From Actinomycetes bacterium (GTDB taxonomy: Bacteria > Actinomycetota > Acidimicrobiia > IMCC26256 > PALSA-610), in NCBI GenBank assembly GCA_025463875.1, contig JAODBI010000081.1:1-40027 (forward strand): a DNA stretch of 40,027 bases, in the 5' to 3' direction. Positions 32,767 to 40,027 of this stretch are shown in pieces. The number at the start of each line of letters is the position of its first letter. Within the stretch, counting starts at the first letter, position 1. Both the position numbers and the translations under genes were made by a program. Under the pieces are notes generated by a model. That model was not told where the DNA came from and made no database searches. It saw only the letters and a list, made by a program, of their open reading frames with translations.

Positions 32767-33228
32767 TCAGCCCGGCGCCGCTCCGTCACCCACCGGCGGT
32801 TGCGGACGGTCCTGGCGGTTCCTGTCCCAGTTGTCGAACTCGTCCCCGCTCAGCGCCGGCCGTGATGTCGTTGCCACGCCGAGCTGTTGCAATGCCCCGA
32901 TGAAGTCGATGTAGCGGTAGTACTCCCAACCGCCGGGACTGGCGGCGCAGGCGTGCACGAACGTCGTACCGCGCAGTTCGAGCTCGATGTACGTCGGCGG
33001 CACGCCGAGGAAATCGCCCGTGTGCGTGCAGCGGTAGACCCACGGCACGACGACGAGATGGTCCGAGGTCGCGAGCGCGTCATTCGCGTCGAGCCCGGAC
33101 TCGTGGAGCTCCGGACTGAACCCGCGGGAGGTGACCATCCCCGCGAATCCCTCGACGACGTCGGCTTCGACGCTGCGCGAGGCCTGCTCGATGACATTGG
33201 GTTCGAGGGGACCTTCCGGGCACGACAT
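32767..33228 (-). CDS. SnoaL-like/NTF2-fold protein
   Basis: This 153-residue protein resembles SnoaL-type polyketide-cyclase/NTF2-like domains. It has a helical first half, then TSDHLVVVPWVYRCTHTGDFLGVPPTYIELELRGTTFVHACAASPGGWEYYRYIDFIGALQQLGV. The final helix, IDFIGALQQLG, is characteristic. Such small cone-shaped domains bind hydrophobic ligands or catalyse isomerisations or cyclisations. GGAGGCGAC precedes the ATG at 33228. It starts 13 bp after the stop of the 272-residue gene, so the two are an operon. Homology is inferred from motifs only. Confidence 0.68.
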   Translation of the reverse strand: MSCPEGPLEPNVIEQASRSVEADVVEGFAGMVTSRGFSPELHESGLDANDALATSDHLVVVPWVYRCTHTGDFLGVPPTYIELELRGTTFVHACAASPGGWEYYRYIDFIGALQQLGVATTSRPALSGDEFDNWDRNRQDRPQPPVGDGAAPG

Positions 33229-33241
33229 GTCGCCTCCGTCC

Positions 33242-34060
33242 TCAGGGCTTCGCGATGGGCGCAGCGGGCGGGACGTACCGGCGGGGATCATCGAGCACCC
33301 CGCCCTCCCGCTCCGCCGGTGCCACACACTCGACCGACGTCTTGTCCTTGGCGACCCACACCACCTTCGGAATCTGGATCTGTCGGTAGCCGGCGCCAAC
33401 GGTCGACAACTTGATCGTGCGCGTGTAGTCCTCGTGGCCGACGACCCACATTCCTTTCTCGAGGCCCGCCCGCTTCGGCGCCCGGCTCTCGGGCGGATGG
33501 GCGTAGTCCTCCGCGGTGTACGCACCTTGGTTCGCGTGCACCGGACGCGTGATCTTCGCCGTCAGCGGATATCCGTACGCAGCCGGCGTCGTGATCAGCA
33601 AGCTCACGTGACCTTCGTCCTTGGCCGCCTCGCGCCACAGGACCCAGCACTGGAACCACGGTCCCTGGCAGATCCAGTACACGTCGATCGGCCAATGCCG
33701 ACCACTGGATGCCTTCGCGTCGTCGGGCACCGGATCGCCGTGCTCCAGACCGAACGACATCTCGATGGCGCGGATCATCCCCTCCCGCATGATGATCTCG
33801 GGGTTGCCGTCGAAGCCGACCCAGAACATCGGTTTCGCACCGATGCCGAACCAGTCTTCGTTCAGGTGCTTCTTGCGGGCGGGCTCGTCCATGTAGTCCT
33901 TGTCGAGATTCGCGGAGTCGAACCCGACGAGGTCGGCGAGCGCGACACCGGCACGGAGATCGCGGAGGATACGGGCGCGCGTCGCGGGTTGGGCGAGCTT
34001 GCTCTCCATGACGCTGAGGTACGGACCCTTCTCGACGAGATAGGGCATGAATCCGGACAT
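33242..34060 (-). CDS. Conserved-looking protein of unknown function (272 aa)
   Basis: I do not recognise this protein. It is intact and well coded, starting MSGFMPYLVEKGPYLSVMESKLAQPATRARILRDLRAG. The middle is rich in Trp and Tyr (HWPIDVYWICQGPWFQCWVLWREAAKDEGHVSLLITTP). Later parts read RPVHANQGAYTAEDYAHPPESR and GYRQIQIPKVVWVAKDKTSVECVA. No signal peptide or membrane helix is evident, and the aromatic richness suggests a ligand-binding soluble protein. GGGGGTGCCC precedes the ATG at 34060. It is in an operon with the SnoaL-like gene, which hints that both handle the same hydrophobic compound. Confidence 0.8.
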   Translation of the reverse strand: MSGFMPYLVEKGPYLSVMESKLAQPATRARILRDLRAGVALADLVGFDSANLDKDYMDEPARKKHLNEDWFGIGAKPMFWVGFDGNPEIIMREGMIRAIEMSFGLEHGDPVPDDAKASSGRHWPIDVYWICQGPWFQCWVLWREAAKDEGHVSLLITTPAAYGYPLTAKITRPVHANQGAYTAEDYAHPPESRAPKRAGLEKGMWVVGHEDYTRTIKLSTVGAGYRQIQIPKVVWVAKDKTSVECVAPAEREGGVLDDPRRYVPPAAPIAKP

Positions 34061-34170
34061 GGGCACCCCCGCCGACGAACGTCCGGCCCGTCCCAAAGGC
34101 CGCGTGCGCGCCGAACGTAACGCCGCGACGCGCGCGCCGCAAGGCTCCAACCTGCGGAACAACGCGCGCC

Positions 34171-37100
34171 TCACACGGTGGGAATCACGCGCAGGACCTC
34201 CACGGGAACCTGCAGTCCCTTGAGGCGGTGCGCGCCGTGTGGCTCGAACGCCCAGTCGAGCCCGCGCGCGATTCCGGCGACGTCGGAAGTGACGAGCACC
34301 TCGTCGGGCCGGGCGAGCTCGAGCACCCGGAACGCGAGTGTGACGGCGAGACCGATGAGATCCCGCTCGATCATCGTCGGCTCTCCGGCCGACAACGCGA
34401 TCTTGACGCGCAGTGGTCCGGCCCGCGCCGATCCGAAGTCGTGTGCCAACGCGCGCGCGCAACACAACGCCCCGTTCACGGAGAAGAACCACGCGCCGAT
34501 GCCGTCACCCGTGTGCTTGAACTCGACACCGTCGAACTCGTCGAGACGCCGGCGGATGATCTCGTCGTGTGCCCGGAGGCGCTCGACGTATTCGCGGTCG
34601 CCGAGGCGATCGTTCAGCGCCGTGGATCCGACGAGGTCGGTCACGAGGAGCACGCGCGTCGCGGGACGAGCTTCGTGCTCGGCGCGCGGACTCGCTCGGC
34701 GCGCGCTCCGTCTCCGGCCGGCGGCGGGCACGGGATCGGGATCGGAGATCGACGCCCGCGCGTCCGCGGCTCGGGTGAGCAGTTCCTCGGTACGGGGTCC
34801 GTCGATCACGCGCGCGTAGTCGAGTGCGGTGCGCGCGACCTCCGCAGTCGCGTGCGCGTCGTCTGCATCATTCAGCGCGCGCTCGAACCAGATCTCGGCG
34901 TCGACGCGACCGCTGCTCGCGAGACCCAACGCGATGACCCGGGGGATGAACGACGGCCAGCCGATCGCGAACCGCATGCCGCGCTCATAGGCCTCGACCA
35001 GGACTTCGAGCAGATCGGGGACGAGATCCGGACGACCCGCGAGCGCGGCCAGCTCGACCTGGGCCGCCAGCGCACCGGTCAAGAACGCGTCGGTCGGTTG
35101 CATCCCCGCGAACACGCGGAACGCCGGGCGTTCCAGCGCGTCATGCGCTGCATCGACACGTCCGACAAACGCGTCGACGAGCGGCCGGTAGCGGCGACCA
35201 CGCGCCGCGCCCAGCGCGTCCCACATGTCGAGTGCTTCGTGCGCGCCGGCCGCGTCGCCGCGATGGGCGCGCGCGGCCGCGAGCGCGGGGAACACCACAG
35301 CAGGGGTGAACGGTGTCTCGGCTTCCCGGTAGGCGCGCAATGCCCGCTCCGCATGGAGCTCGGCGGTCGCGAAGCGGCCCTTCACCGCCGCCACCGCCGT
35401 CTGGAACGCATCCGCCATCGACAACTCGCGCGGATTGTCGACGTGACGCGCCGCCTCGCCCGCATCCGCCAGCAGCTCGTCGGCGCGATCGAGGTCGGCG
35501 GCCGCATACGCAGTGACTCCCAGGCGTGACGTGCACCAGATGTGCGGGTTCGGGTCGGCCAAGGTCTGCGCGAGAGGGAACGCGCGCTCGAACCAAGCCT
35601 TCGCCTCGGGCAGTTCCACACTGCCGAGATGCTGAAGACCGCGTGCAAAGGCGATCCGGACGCGCAGCTCCGCGTCCTCGGCCTCCTCGGCGCAGGCCTC
35701 GGCCGCCGCATTGTGACGATTGGCGGCTCCGAAGTCACCGAGGTCGAAGTACAACTCGGCCTCGAGCGCGTGCACTTCACCCCGCAGTGCCGGATCGTCG
35801 CTTCCGAGATCCAGGAACTCGTCCAGGCTCGCCAGACTGCGCGCAACCGCCGGCTGCAACTGCAGCGTGCCGACCCGCTCGCGCGCGAGATGGACGAGGG
35901 CGCGCCCCCAGACGTCGGCCGCACCGCACGAACGGGCGCGTTCGGCCACGGCCTCGAGCTTCTGCACGGCCCCCACGTCGCGTGCGAGGTGTGCCGCGTG
36001 CGCGGCGCGGAACTCCAACGTGGTGAGCTCCCGCTCGGAATGCGCCATCTGCTCGGCGGCGTCGACTGCGACCGCCGCGTACTTCGCCGCGTCGCGCCAC
36101 GCACCCACGGCCGCCGAACGATCGGCTGCCTCACCGCAGACGCGCAGCAGGCGCGCGGGTTCCGCGAGCGCGCCGGCGCGGACCAGGTGGTGGGCGATCA
36201 TGCGGACGTCGGTGTCCTCCGGCTCGAGCCGGTCGGCGAGCTGCAGATGACGAGCCGCGCGTTCGCTGGCGGCGGGCCAGTGATACACGAGTTGGCGAAG
36301 CTGCGGATGCGCGAACCAGTACCGCTCGTCGTCGGCGACGAGCAGCTGCTGGCCGGCTGCTTCGTCGATCAGGACATCGAGCTCGTCTGCATCCAGCGCG
36401 CACGCGGTTGCGAGGAGCTCGAGGCGCGCTCCTCCGCCCAGGAACGCGGCCGAGAGCAGCATCTCTCCGCACGCGTCGCCCACGTGCTCGACGCGCCTCC
36501 AGAGCTCGTGATCGAGATCTGTGGGTCCGACCAGATCGGCGACGGCAGAATCGGTGATCGCACTTCCCAGATCGTGGAGTCGACCGAGCGTCGAGCGCAG
36601 CACCAACGGATTGCCCGCGGTGGCCTCGAACAAGCGACTACTCGTTGATCGCGACGGGCGCGCTCCCAACCATTCCGCGGTCAGCTCGCGACATTCCGGC
36701 TCGGTGAGCGCGTCCAGATCGACGCCGACGGTGCGCGGTTCGCGACGTAGGCGCGCGATGAGCGTGGCCGCGGGCGCGTCCGGATCGGGTGGGCGGCTCG
36801 TCAGCACGATCAGCAGCCGCGTGCGATCGAGCTCACCGTCCTCGCCCACGACCACGAGCGTGTGTCGTAGGAGCGACAGCGTCGCGTCATCGACCCAGTG
36901 AAGATCCTCCAACAGCAGCAGCGTGACGCGTTGGCGCGCCGCGGTGAGGAGCCAGCGCGTCGCCGCAAGGAACAACGCGAGGCGCGAGCGATCGTCGTTC
37001 GCGCCCGCGTTGCCGAATGCGACCTGCTCGAAAGGATTCGGCATCGAGTCGAGGGCCGCGAACGCGCTCGCGAGCGGGAGGTACGGAACGGCGTCGTCCT

Positions 37101-38220
37101 CCTGGCATGCGCCCGCCAGCACCTGCACGCCGCGCGAGACCGCGTGGGGCGTGAACTCGTCGAGCAACCTCGACTTGCCGATGCCGGCCTCACCCGTGAT
37201 CAGGACGATCTGCGGAACACCGTTGCTCGCAGTCTCCAGTGCGCTCTCGAGCAGCTGCAGCTCGGCCGCCCGGCCGACGAAGAGGTCGACGTCGTTCGCC
37301 CGCATCGTCGGGACGGAACGCAGCAGTGCCGCCGGTCGGCGCCGCCGACCCTGGACCCGTCCGGTCGCGGCGGGATGCGCCGACATGCTGGAGGGAAGCG
37401 GGGCCGAGCCGGCCGGGGGCGCGTCGGCCGGCGCAGTCGCAGCGGCCGAACCCGGGGCGAGGCCGAAGCCGCCGAGGTCCGGCCAGTCCGGCAGAGGTTC
37501 CTCACGCAGGATCGCGGTCTCGATCGCGTTGAACGACGCGCTCGGGTCGACACCGAGCTCGTCCCGAAGCACCTCCCGCAGACGGGTGACGACGCGCAAC
37601 GCCTCGGCCGGCCGACCGTCGCGCGCGAGCGCGATCACGTGCAGGGCCCACAACGGCTCGCGTAACGGGTTGCGGCTCGTTGCCGCATCGAGCTCCGCGA
37701 TCAGTCCTGCGGTCAGACCGGTGCCGATGGCGCTCACGGCCCAGGCTTCGAGCGCGTCGAGCCGCAGCTCCTCCAGGCGAGCGGCTTCCGCAACCGCCCA
37801 GGCTTCGTTCGCGAACTCCGCGTACGCACGCCCGCGCCACATGTCGAGCGCGGCCCGCAACGCGTGCATCGCAGCCGCCGGATCGGAACGCGCGCCCGCG
37901 CGTGCTTGACCTGCCGCGCGTTCGAACCGTTGCGTGTCGACATCCGATCCGTCGACCTCCAGCACGTATCCGGCGGGGGTCGTACGCAATCCTTCGATCC
38001 CGTACCTCCGGCGCAGCTGGTAGACGAAGGTCTGCAGGGTCGTCGTCGCAGAACGCGGCGGCGCCCCGTCCCAGAGATCGTCGATCAGGCGTTCGGCTGA
38101 CAGCGTCTCGCCCGCGTCGACGAGGAATCGAGCGAGCAGCGCGCGTCGTTTCGGCCCGGTAACCGTCACGGCTCCGCCTGCGGTCGAGACTTCGAGCGGT
38201 CCGAGGACTCGGAACTCCAC
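34171..38220 (-). CDS. SARP/AfsR-type regulator fused to an AAA ATPase and a class III cyclase domain
   Basis: This 1349-residue protein starts at GTG 38220 (VEFRVLGPLEV). An OmpR-type DNA-binding domain covers about 1-90 (RALLARFLVDAGETLSAERLIDDLW) and a BTAD domain about 95-245. A Pro/Ala linker runs about 250-305. An ATPase follows with Walker A GEAGIGKS (343-350) and Walker B LLLLEDLHWVDD (434-445). TPR-like helices run to about 1150, and a class III adenylate/guanylate cyclase domain occupies about 1185-1349. The two metal Asp residues (TDLVGST; HTGDG), the Lys and the late Asp (ERDLIG) are present, but VNxAxR reads VTLAFR, so the transition-state Asn is Thr. It probably senses a signal and regulates genes; whether it makes a cyclic nucleotide is open. 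The 4-kb gene is divergent from the PEP mutase gene. Confidence 0.9.
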   Translation of the reverse strand: MEFRVLGPLEVSTAGGAVTVTGPKRRALLARFLVDAGETLSAERLIDDLWDGAPPRSATTTLQTFVYQLRRRYGIEGLRTTPAGYVLEVDGSDVDTQRFERAAGQARAGARSDPAAAMHALRAALDMWRGRAYAEFANEAWAVAEAARLEELRLDALEAWAVSAIGTGLTAGLIAELDAATSRNPLREPLWALHVIALARDGRPAEALRVVTRLREVLRDELGVDPSASFNAIETAILREEPLPDWPDLGGFGLAPGSAAATAPADAPPAGSAPLPSSMSAHPAATGRVQGRRRRPAALLRSVPTMRANDVDLFVGRAAELQLLESALETASNGVPQIVLITGEAGIGKSRLLDEFTPHAVSRGVQVLAGACQEDDAVPYLPLASAFAALDSMPNPFEQVAFGNAGANDDRSRLALFLAATRWLLTAARQRVTLLLLEDLHWVDDATLSLLRHTLVVVGEDGELDRTRLLIVLTSRPPDPDAPAATLIARLRREPRTVGVDLDALTEPECRELTAEWLGARPSRSTSSRLFEATAGNPLVLRSTLGRLHDLGSAITDSAVADLVGPTDLDHELWRRVEHVGDACGEMLLSAAFLGGGARLELLATACALDADELDVLIDEAAGQQLLVADDERYWFAHPQLRQLVYHWPAASERAARHLQLADRLEPEDTDVRMIAHHLVRAGALAEPARLLRVCGEAADRSAAVGAWRDAAKYAAVAVDAAEQMAHSERELTTLEFRAAHAAHLARDVGAVQKLEAVAERARSCGAADVWGRALVHLARERVGTLQLQPAVARSLASLDEFLDLGSDDPALRGEVHALEAELYFDLGDFGAANRHNAAAEACAEEAEDAELRVRIAFARGLQHLGSVELPEAKAWFERAFPLAQTLADPNPHIWCTSRLGVTAYAAADLDRADELLADAGEAARHVDNPRELSMADAFQTAVAAVKGRFATAELHAERALRAYREAETPFTPAVVFPALAAARAHRGDAAGAHEALDMWDALGAARGRRYRPLVDAFVGRVDAAHDALERPAFRVFAGMQPTDAFLTGALAAQVELAALAGRPDLVPDLLEVLVEAYERGMRFAIGWPSFIPRVIALGLASSGRVDAEIWFERALNDADDAHATAEVARTALDYARVIDGPRTEELLTRAADARASISDPDPVPAAGRRRSARRASPRAEHEARPATRVLLVTDLVGSTALNDRLGDREYVERLRAHDEIIRRRLDEFDGVEFKHTGDGIGAWFFSVNGALCCARALAHDFGSARAGPLRVKIALSAGEPTMIERDLIGLAVTLAFRVLELARPDEVLVTSDVAGIARGLDWAFEPHGAHRLKGLQVPVEVLRVIPTV

Positions 38221-38286
38221 GCAGTGCCGCCTGTCCGAGGCGTTGTCGCCGCCGGAGAGTGTAAAGCGAAAGGCCGGACGGGTGCG

Positions 38287-39126
38287 ATGAGTTCTCGGCC
38301 CGCCGACGGTCTTACCGGCATGACCCTCGACATCGCTCAGCCCGATATCGCTCATCTCGGTGAGCTCGCCCGACAACTCCGGGCGCTCCACCGGATCGGT
38401 ACTCCTCTGGTGCTCGTCAACGCGTGGGACGTCGCCAGCGCGAAGCAGATCGAAGCGGCGGGATGTGCCGCGATCGCAACCTCGAGCGCCGCGTGCGCGG
38501 CGGTGCTCGGGATGCCTGACGACAACACGATGGCACCGGAGGTTGCGCTCGGGATCTTCGGTCGCATCGCGAGCCACGTCTCGGTGCCGCTCACCGTCGA
38601 CTTCGAAGGCGGTTACAACCTCTCCGCGGACGAGCTGGTCGAGGGTCTCCTGAGCGCCGGCGTCGTCGGATGCAACATCGAAGACTCCGACTACGCGGGT
38701 GCCGGTGCGCTCGTCGATTCCGACGTCCACGCCCGGCGCCTCGCCGACATCCGGGGCGCCGCCCTGGCGTCGGGCGTCGATCTCGTGGTGAATGCGCGCA
38801 TCGATACGTTCATCCGCTATCCCGAACGCAGTATCGACGAGTCGATGCAGGACACGATTCGCCGGGCGCGCGCATATCTCGACGCCGGCGCCGACTGTGT
38901 TTACCCGATTCGCGTCACCCAGCCGACACTCGTCGGCGAGCTGGTTGCAGCCCTCGACGCGCCCGTCAACGCGAACATCGACCCGGCGGTGGGGATCGAA
39001 GCGTTGGCCGCAGCGGGAGCGGCGCGCGTCTCGGTGGGTCCGACCGCATTGAGCGCCGTCATGCGCGACCTCCGACGACGGACCGCGCTCCTCCTCGGTG
39101 GCGACGTCGGCGGCTTCCTCGCCTGA
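38287..39126 (+). CDS. PEP mutase/isocitrate lyase family protein
   Basis: This 279-residue alpha/beta-barrel protein of the isocitrate lyase/PEP mutase superfamily has PLVLVNAWDVASAKQIEAAG, VPLTVDFEGGYNLSADELVE, the metal-binding Asp and Glu in VGCNIEDSDY, and VVNARIDTFIRYP. It lacks the catalytic Cys loop of true isocitrate lyase (KKCGH). Members cleave or rearrange C-C or C-P bonds of 2-oxo or phosphono acids; the substrate is unknown. I prefer ATG 38287 (preceded by GGACGGGTGCG) to the later ATG 38320; the track start at 38224 is rejected. It shares a 66-bp divergent region with the SARP-AAA-cyclase gene. Confidence 0.85.
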   Translation: MSSRPADGLTGMTLDIAQPDIAHLGELARQLRALHRIGTPLVLVNAWDVASAKQIEAAGCAAIATSSAACAAVLGMPDDNTMAPEVALGIFGRIASHVSVPLTVDFEGGYNLSADELVEGLLSAGVVGCNIEDSDYAGAGALVDSDVHARRLADIRGAALASGVDLVVNARIDTFIRYPERSIDESMQDTIRRARAYLDAGADCVYPIRVTQPTLVGELVAALDAPVNANIDPAVGIEALAAAGAARVSVGPTALSAVMRDLRRRTALLLGGDVGGFLA

Positions 39127-39177
39127 CGAACGCGCGCAACGAACGCGCGCGACGAACGCGCGCGACGAACGCGCGTG
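39126..39177. repeat. Four tandem 13-bp GC units
   Basis: ACGAACGCGCGCA, two exact ACGAACGCGCGCG units and ACGAACGCGCGTG follow directly after the PEP mutase gene stop codon. The unit is rich in CG dinucleotides and not a multiple of three. It lies in the 171-bp gap between convergent genes. Confidence 0.85.
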
Positions 39178-39297
39178 CGCGGCTAGGCGGGGAGCTGTTC
39201 TACGACCGACGTGGAGTCGGCGACGGAGTAGCGCTCGACCGTGCCCGGCATTCGCCGTAGTGGCGGCGGCGGATCAGATCCCGCGGACCCGGACCCG

Positions 39298-39816
39298 CTA
39301 GTCCTGCTTGAGCTCCTTCTGCTTCGCGTCGGCGGCGAGCATGAGATCGTCGAGCGTGCCCGAGGCCGCACTGCGGACCATGCCTGCAGTCAGGGTGAGA
39401 CCCGAGAGCGACGACAGATCGTCGCTGAGCGCGCGCACGCCGTCGATCGCAGCCAAGGCCTCGTCGGTGCAGTCGGTGAGCAGGACCGCGAAGCGGAACG
39501 TGTCGATGCGGCCGACGAGGTCGCTCGCCCGGAAGGCCTTACGCAGCTGGCCGGCCATCATCATCAACACACGGTCGATGGTCGCGTCCTGCTCGGGCGA
39601 ACGAGCCGAGTCGGCGTGGTCGAAGTCGAAGTACGCGAGCGCGATGGGAGAGTCGCGGCGCTGACACGACACGTACATCGGTGTCGCCGCCGCGACGAAA
39701 CCGGCGCGGTTCCAGACGCCGGTGAGATCGTCGATGCCGACGGTCTCCGACGTGTGACCGTTTGCCTGACCATTCACTCGGGTTTTCGTACGGCTCACGA
39801 CTCGCCTCTCCCTCAT
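39298..39816 (-). CDS. Degenerate GGDEF-domain protein
   Basis: This protein of about 172 residues is a GGDEF (diguanylate cyclase) domain. GIDDLTGVWNRAGFVAAA is the usual start, IALAYFDFDHADS carries the metal-binding Asp, and ASDLVGRI...FAVLLTDC is the active-site hairpin. Where GGDEF should stand the sequence reads DTFRF, so the GTP-binding glycines and the catalytic Asp-Glu are gone and cyclic di-GMP synthesis is not expected. A short N-terminal basic segment precedes the domain. I start at ATG 39816 (GGAG 6 nt upstream); GTG 39798 also has a strong site. No PAS or membrane sensor is visible. The role is probably regulatory or structural. Confidence 0.82.
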   Translation of the reverse strand: MRERRVVSRTKTRVNGQANGHTSETVGIDDLTGVWNRAGFVAAATPMYVSCQRRDSPIALAYFDFDHADSARSPEQDATIDRVLMMMAGQLRKAFRASDLVGRIDTFRFAVLLTDCTDEALAAIDGVRALSDDLSSLSGLTLTAGMVRSAASGTLDDLMLAADAKQKELKQD

Positions 39817-40027
39817 TGCACGCTCCGATGACTCGAATCGCCGGCTCCGGACGCGAGCGGTCGCCGGTCCGGGACGTGCACATGAGGTCGGCACGTTGAC
39901 GCGCACCCTTGATTGCGGAATACCCACAGCTGGATTGCGGGGCCGACGAACACGACCCGAATAGGCAACCGCGCGTTCGCGGAATCCACTGATATCGTCA
40001 CAAACAGTTGTCATGTTTCGGCATGGA
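39817..40027. other. Upstream region of the GGDEF gene, end of window
   Basis: This 211-bp stretch has an arginine-rich open frame (the long track ORF to 40014) that does not look like protein. The last about 80 bp have lower GC. No -35/-10 pair stands out. It may hold the promoter of the GGDEF gene and the edge of a neighbouring gene. Confidence 0.4.

Noticed and set aside
39183-39371. 62-residue ORF after the 13-bp repeats
   Set aside because: Overlaps the end of the GGDEF gene in another frame and has no protein-like features.
1-40027. tRNA, rRNA, CRISPR array, insertion sequence or prophage
   Set aside because: No cloverleaf-type segments, spaced direct repeats, transposase motifs or phage genes were found by reading; a tRNAscan or IS database search would be decisive.

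Overview
The window is about 40 kb of very GC-rich, densely coding DNA with almost no intergenic space. It looks like a chromosomal segment of a free-living actinobacterium. Supporting signs are the F420-type luciferase-like oxidoreductase, a mycothiol-dependent maleylpyruvate-isomerase-like enzyme, an ECF sigma factor with a SnoaL-like tail, SARP/AfsR and LAL-type giant regulators, an SCO6745-family protein and many GTG starts. I cannot assign a genus; an Acidimicrobiia-like or other soil/aquatic actinobacterium is a guess. I see no phage, IS element, CRISPR array, rRNA or tRNA gene.

Layout. 1-5.2 kb: a possible partial ORF at the edge, a GNAT acetyltransferase, a SigG-like ECF sigma factor divergent from a DHFR/RibD-fold protein, a secreted eight-blade PQQ-like propeller lipoprotein, and an LLM oxidoreductase. 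5.2-13.5 kb: an amidohydrolase, a two-gene heterodimeric ABC exporter, a class II aldolase, a GYD protein, a crotonase-fold protein and a methyltransferase that faces a TetR gene across a 60-bp shared promoter. 14-21.2 kb: a P450-TetR operon, an ODP-like metallo-beta-lactamase-fold protein, a TetR-mycothiol enzyme operon with a striking operator/promoter, a GH4 glycosidase, an SCO6745-family gene broken by a frameshift, and a methyltransferase. 21.5-30.9 kb: a small basic ORF, a LAL regulator, TrmO, a phosphodiesterase, a DinG-like helicase, an ArsR-SRPBCC pair, and a TOBE-methyltransferase-methyltransferase run. 31-40 kb: an aldo/keto reductase, a degenerate cNMP-domain protein, a SnoaL-like protein with an unrecognised partner, a 1349-residue SARP-AAA-cyclase fusion, a PEP mutase/isocitrate lyase family protein and a degenerate GGDEF protein.

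How the genes work together. The middle part reads as small, locally regulated catabolic or detoxification modules (P450, crotonase, aldolase, amidohydrolase, LLM oxidoreductase, MBL), several with their own TetR regulator and a palindrome in the promoter. There is no single large pathway. The most interesting features are regulatory or degenerate: an autoregulated leaderless TetR promoter, a SARP-AAA-cyclase fusion with an altered catalytic site, a GGDEF domain reading DTFRF, an ABC pair with complementary degenerate sites, and a methyltransferase that begins directly after a stop codon without a canonical start.
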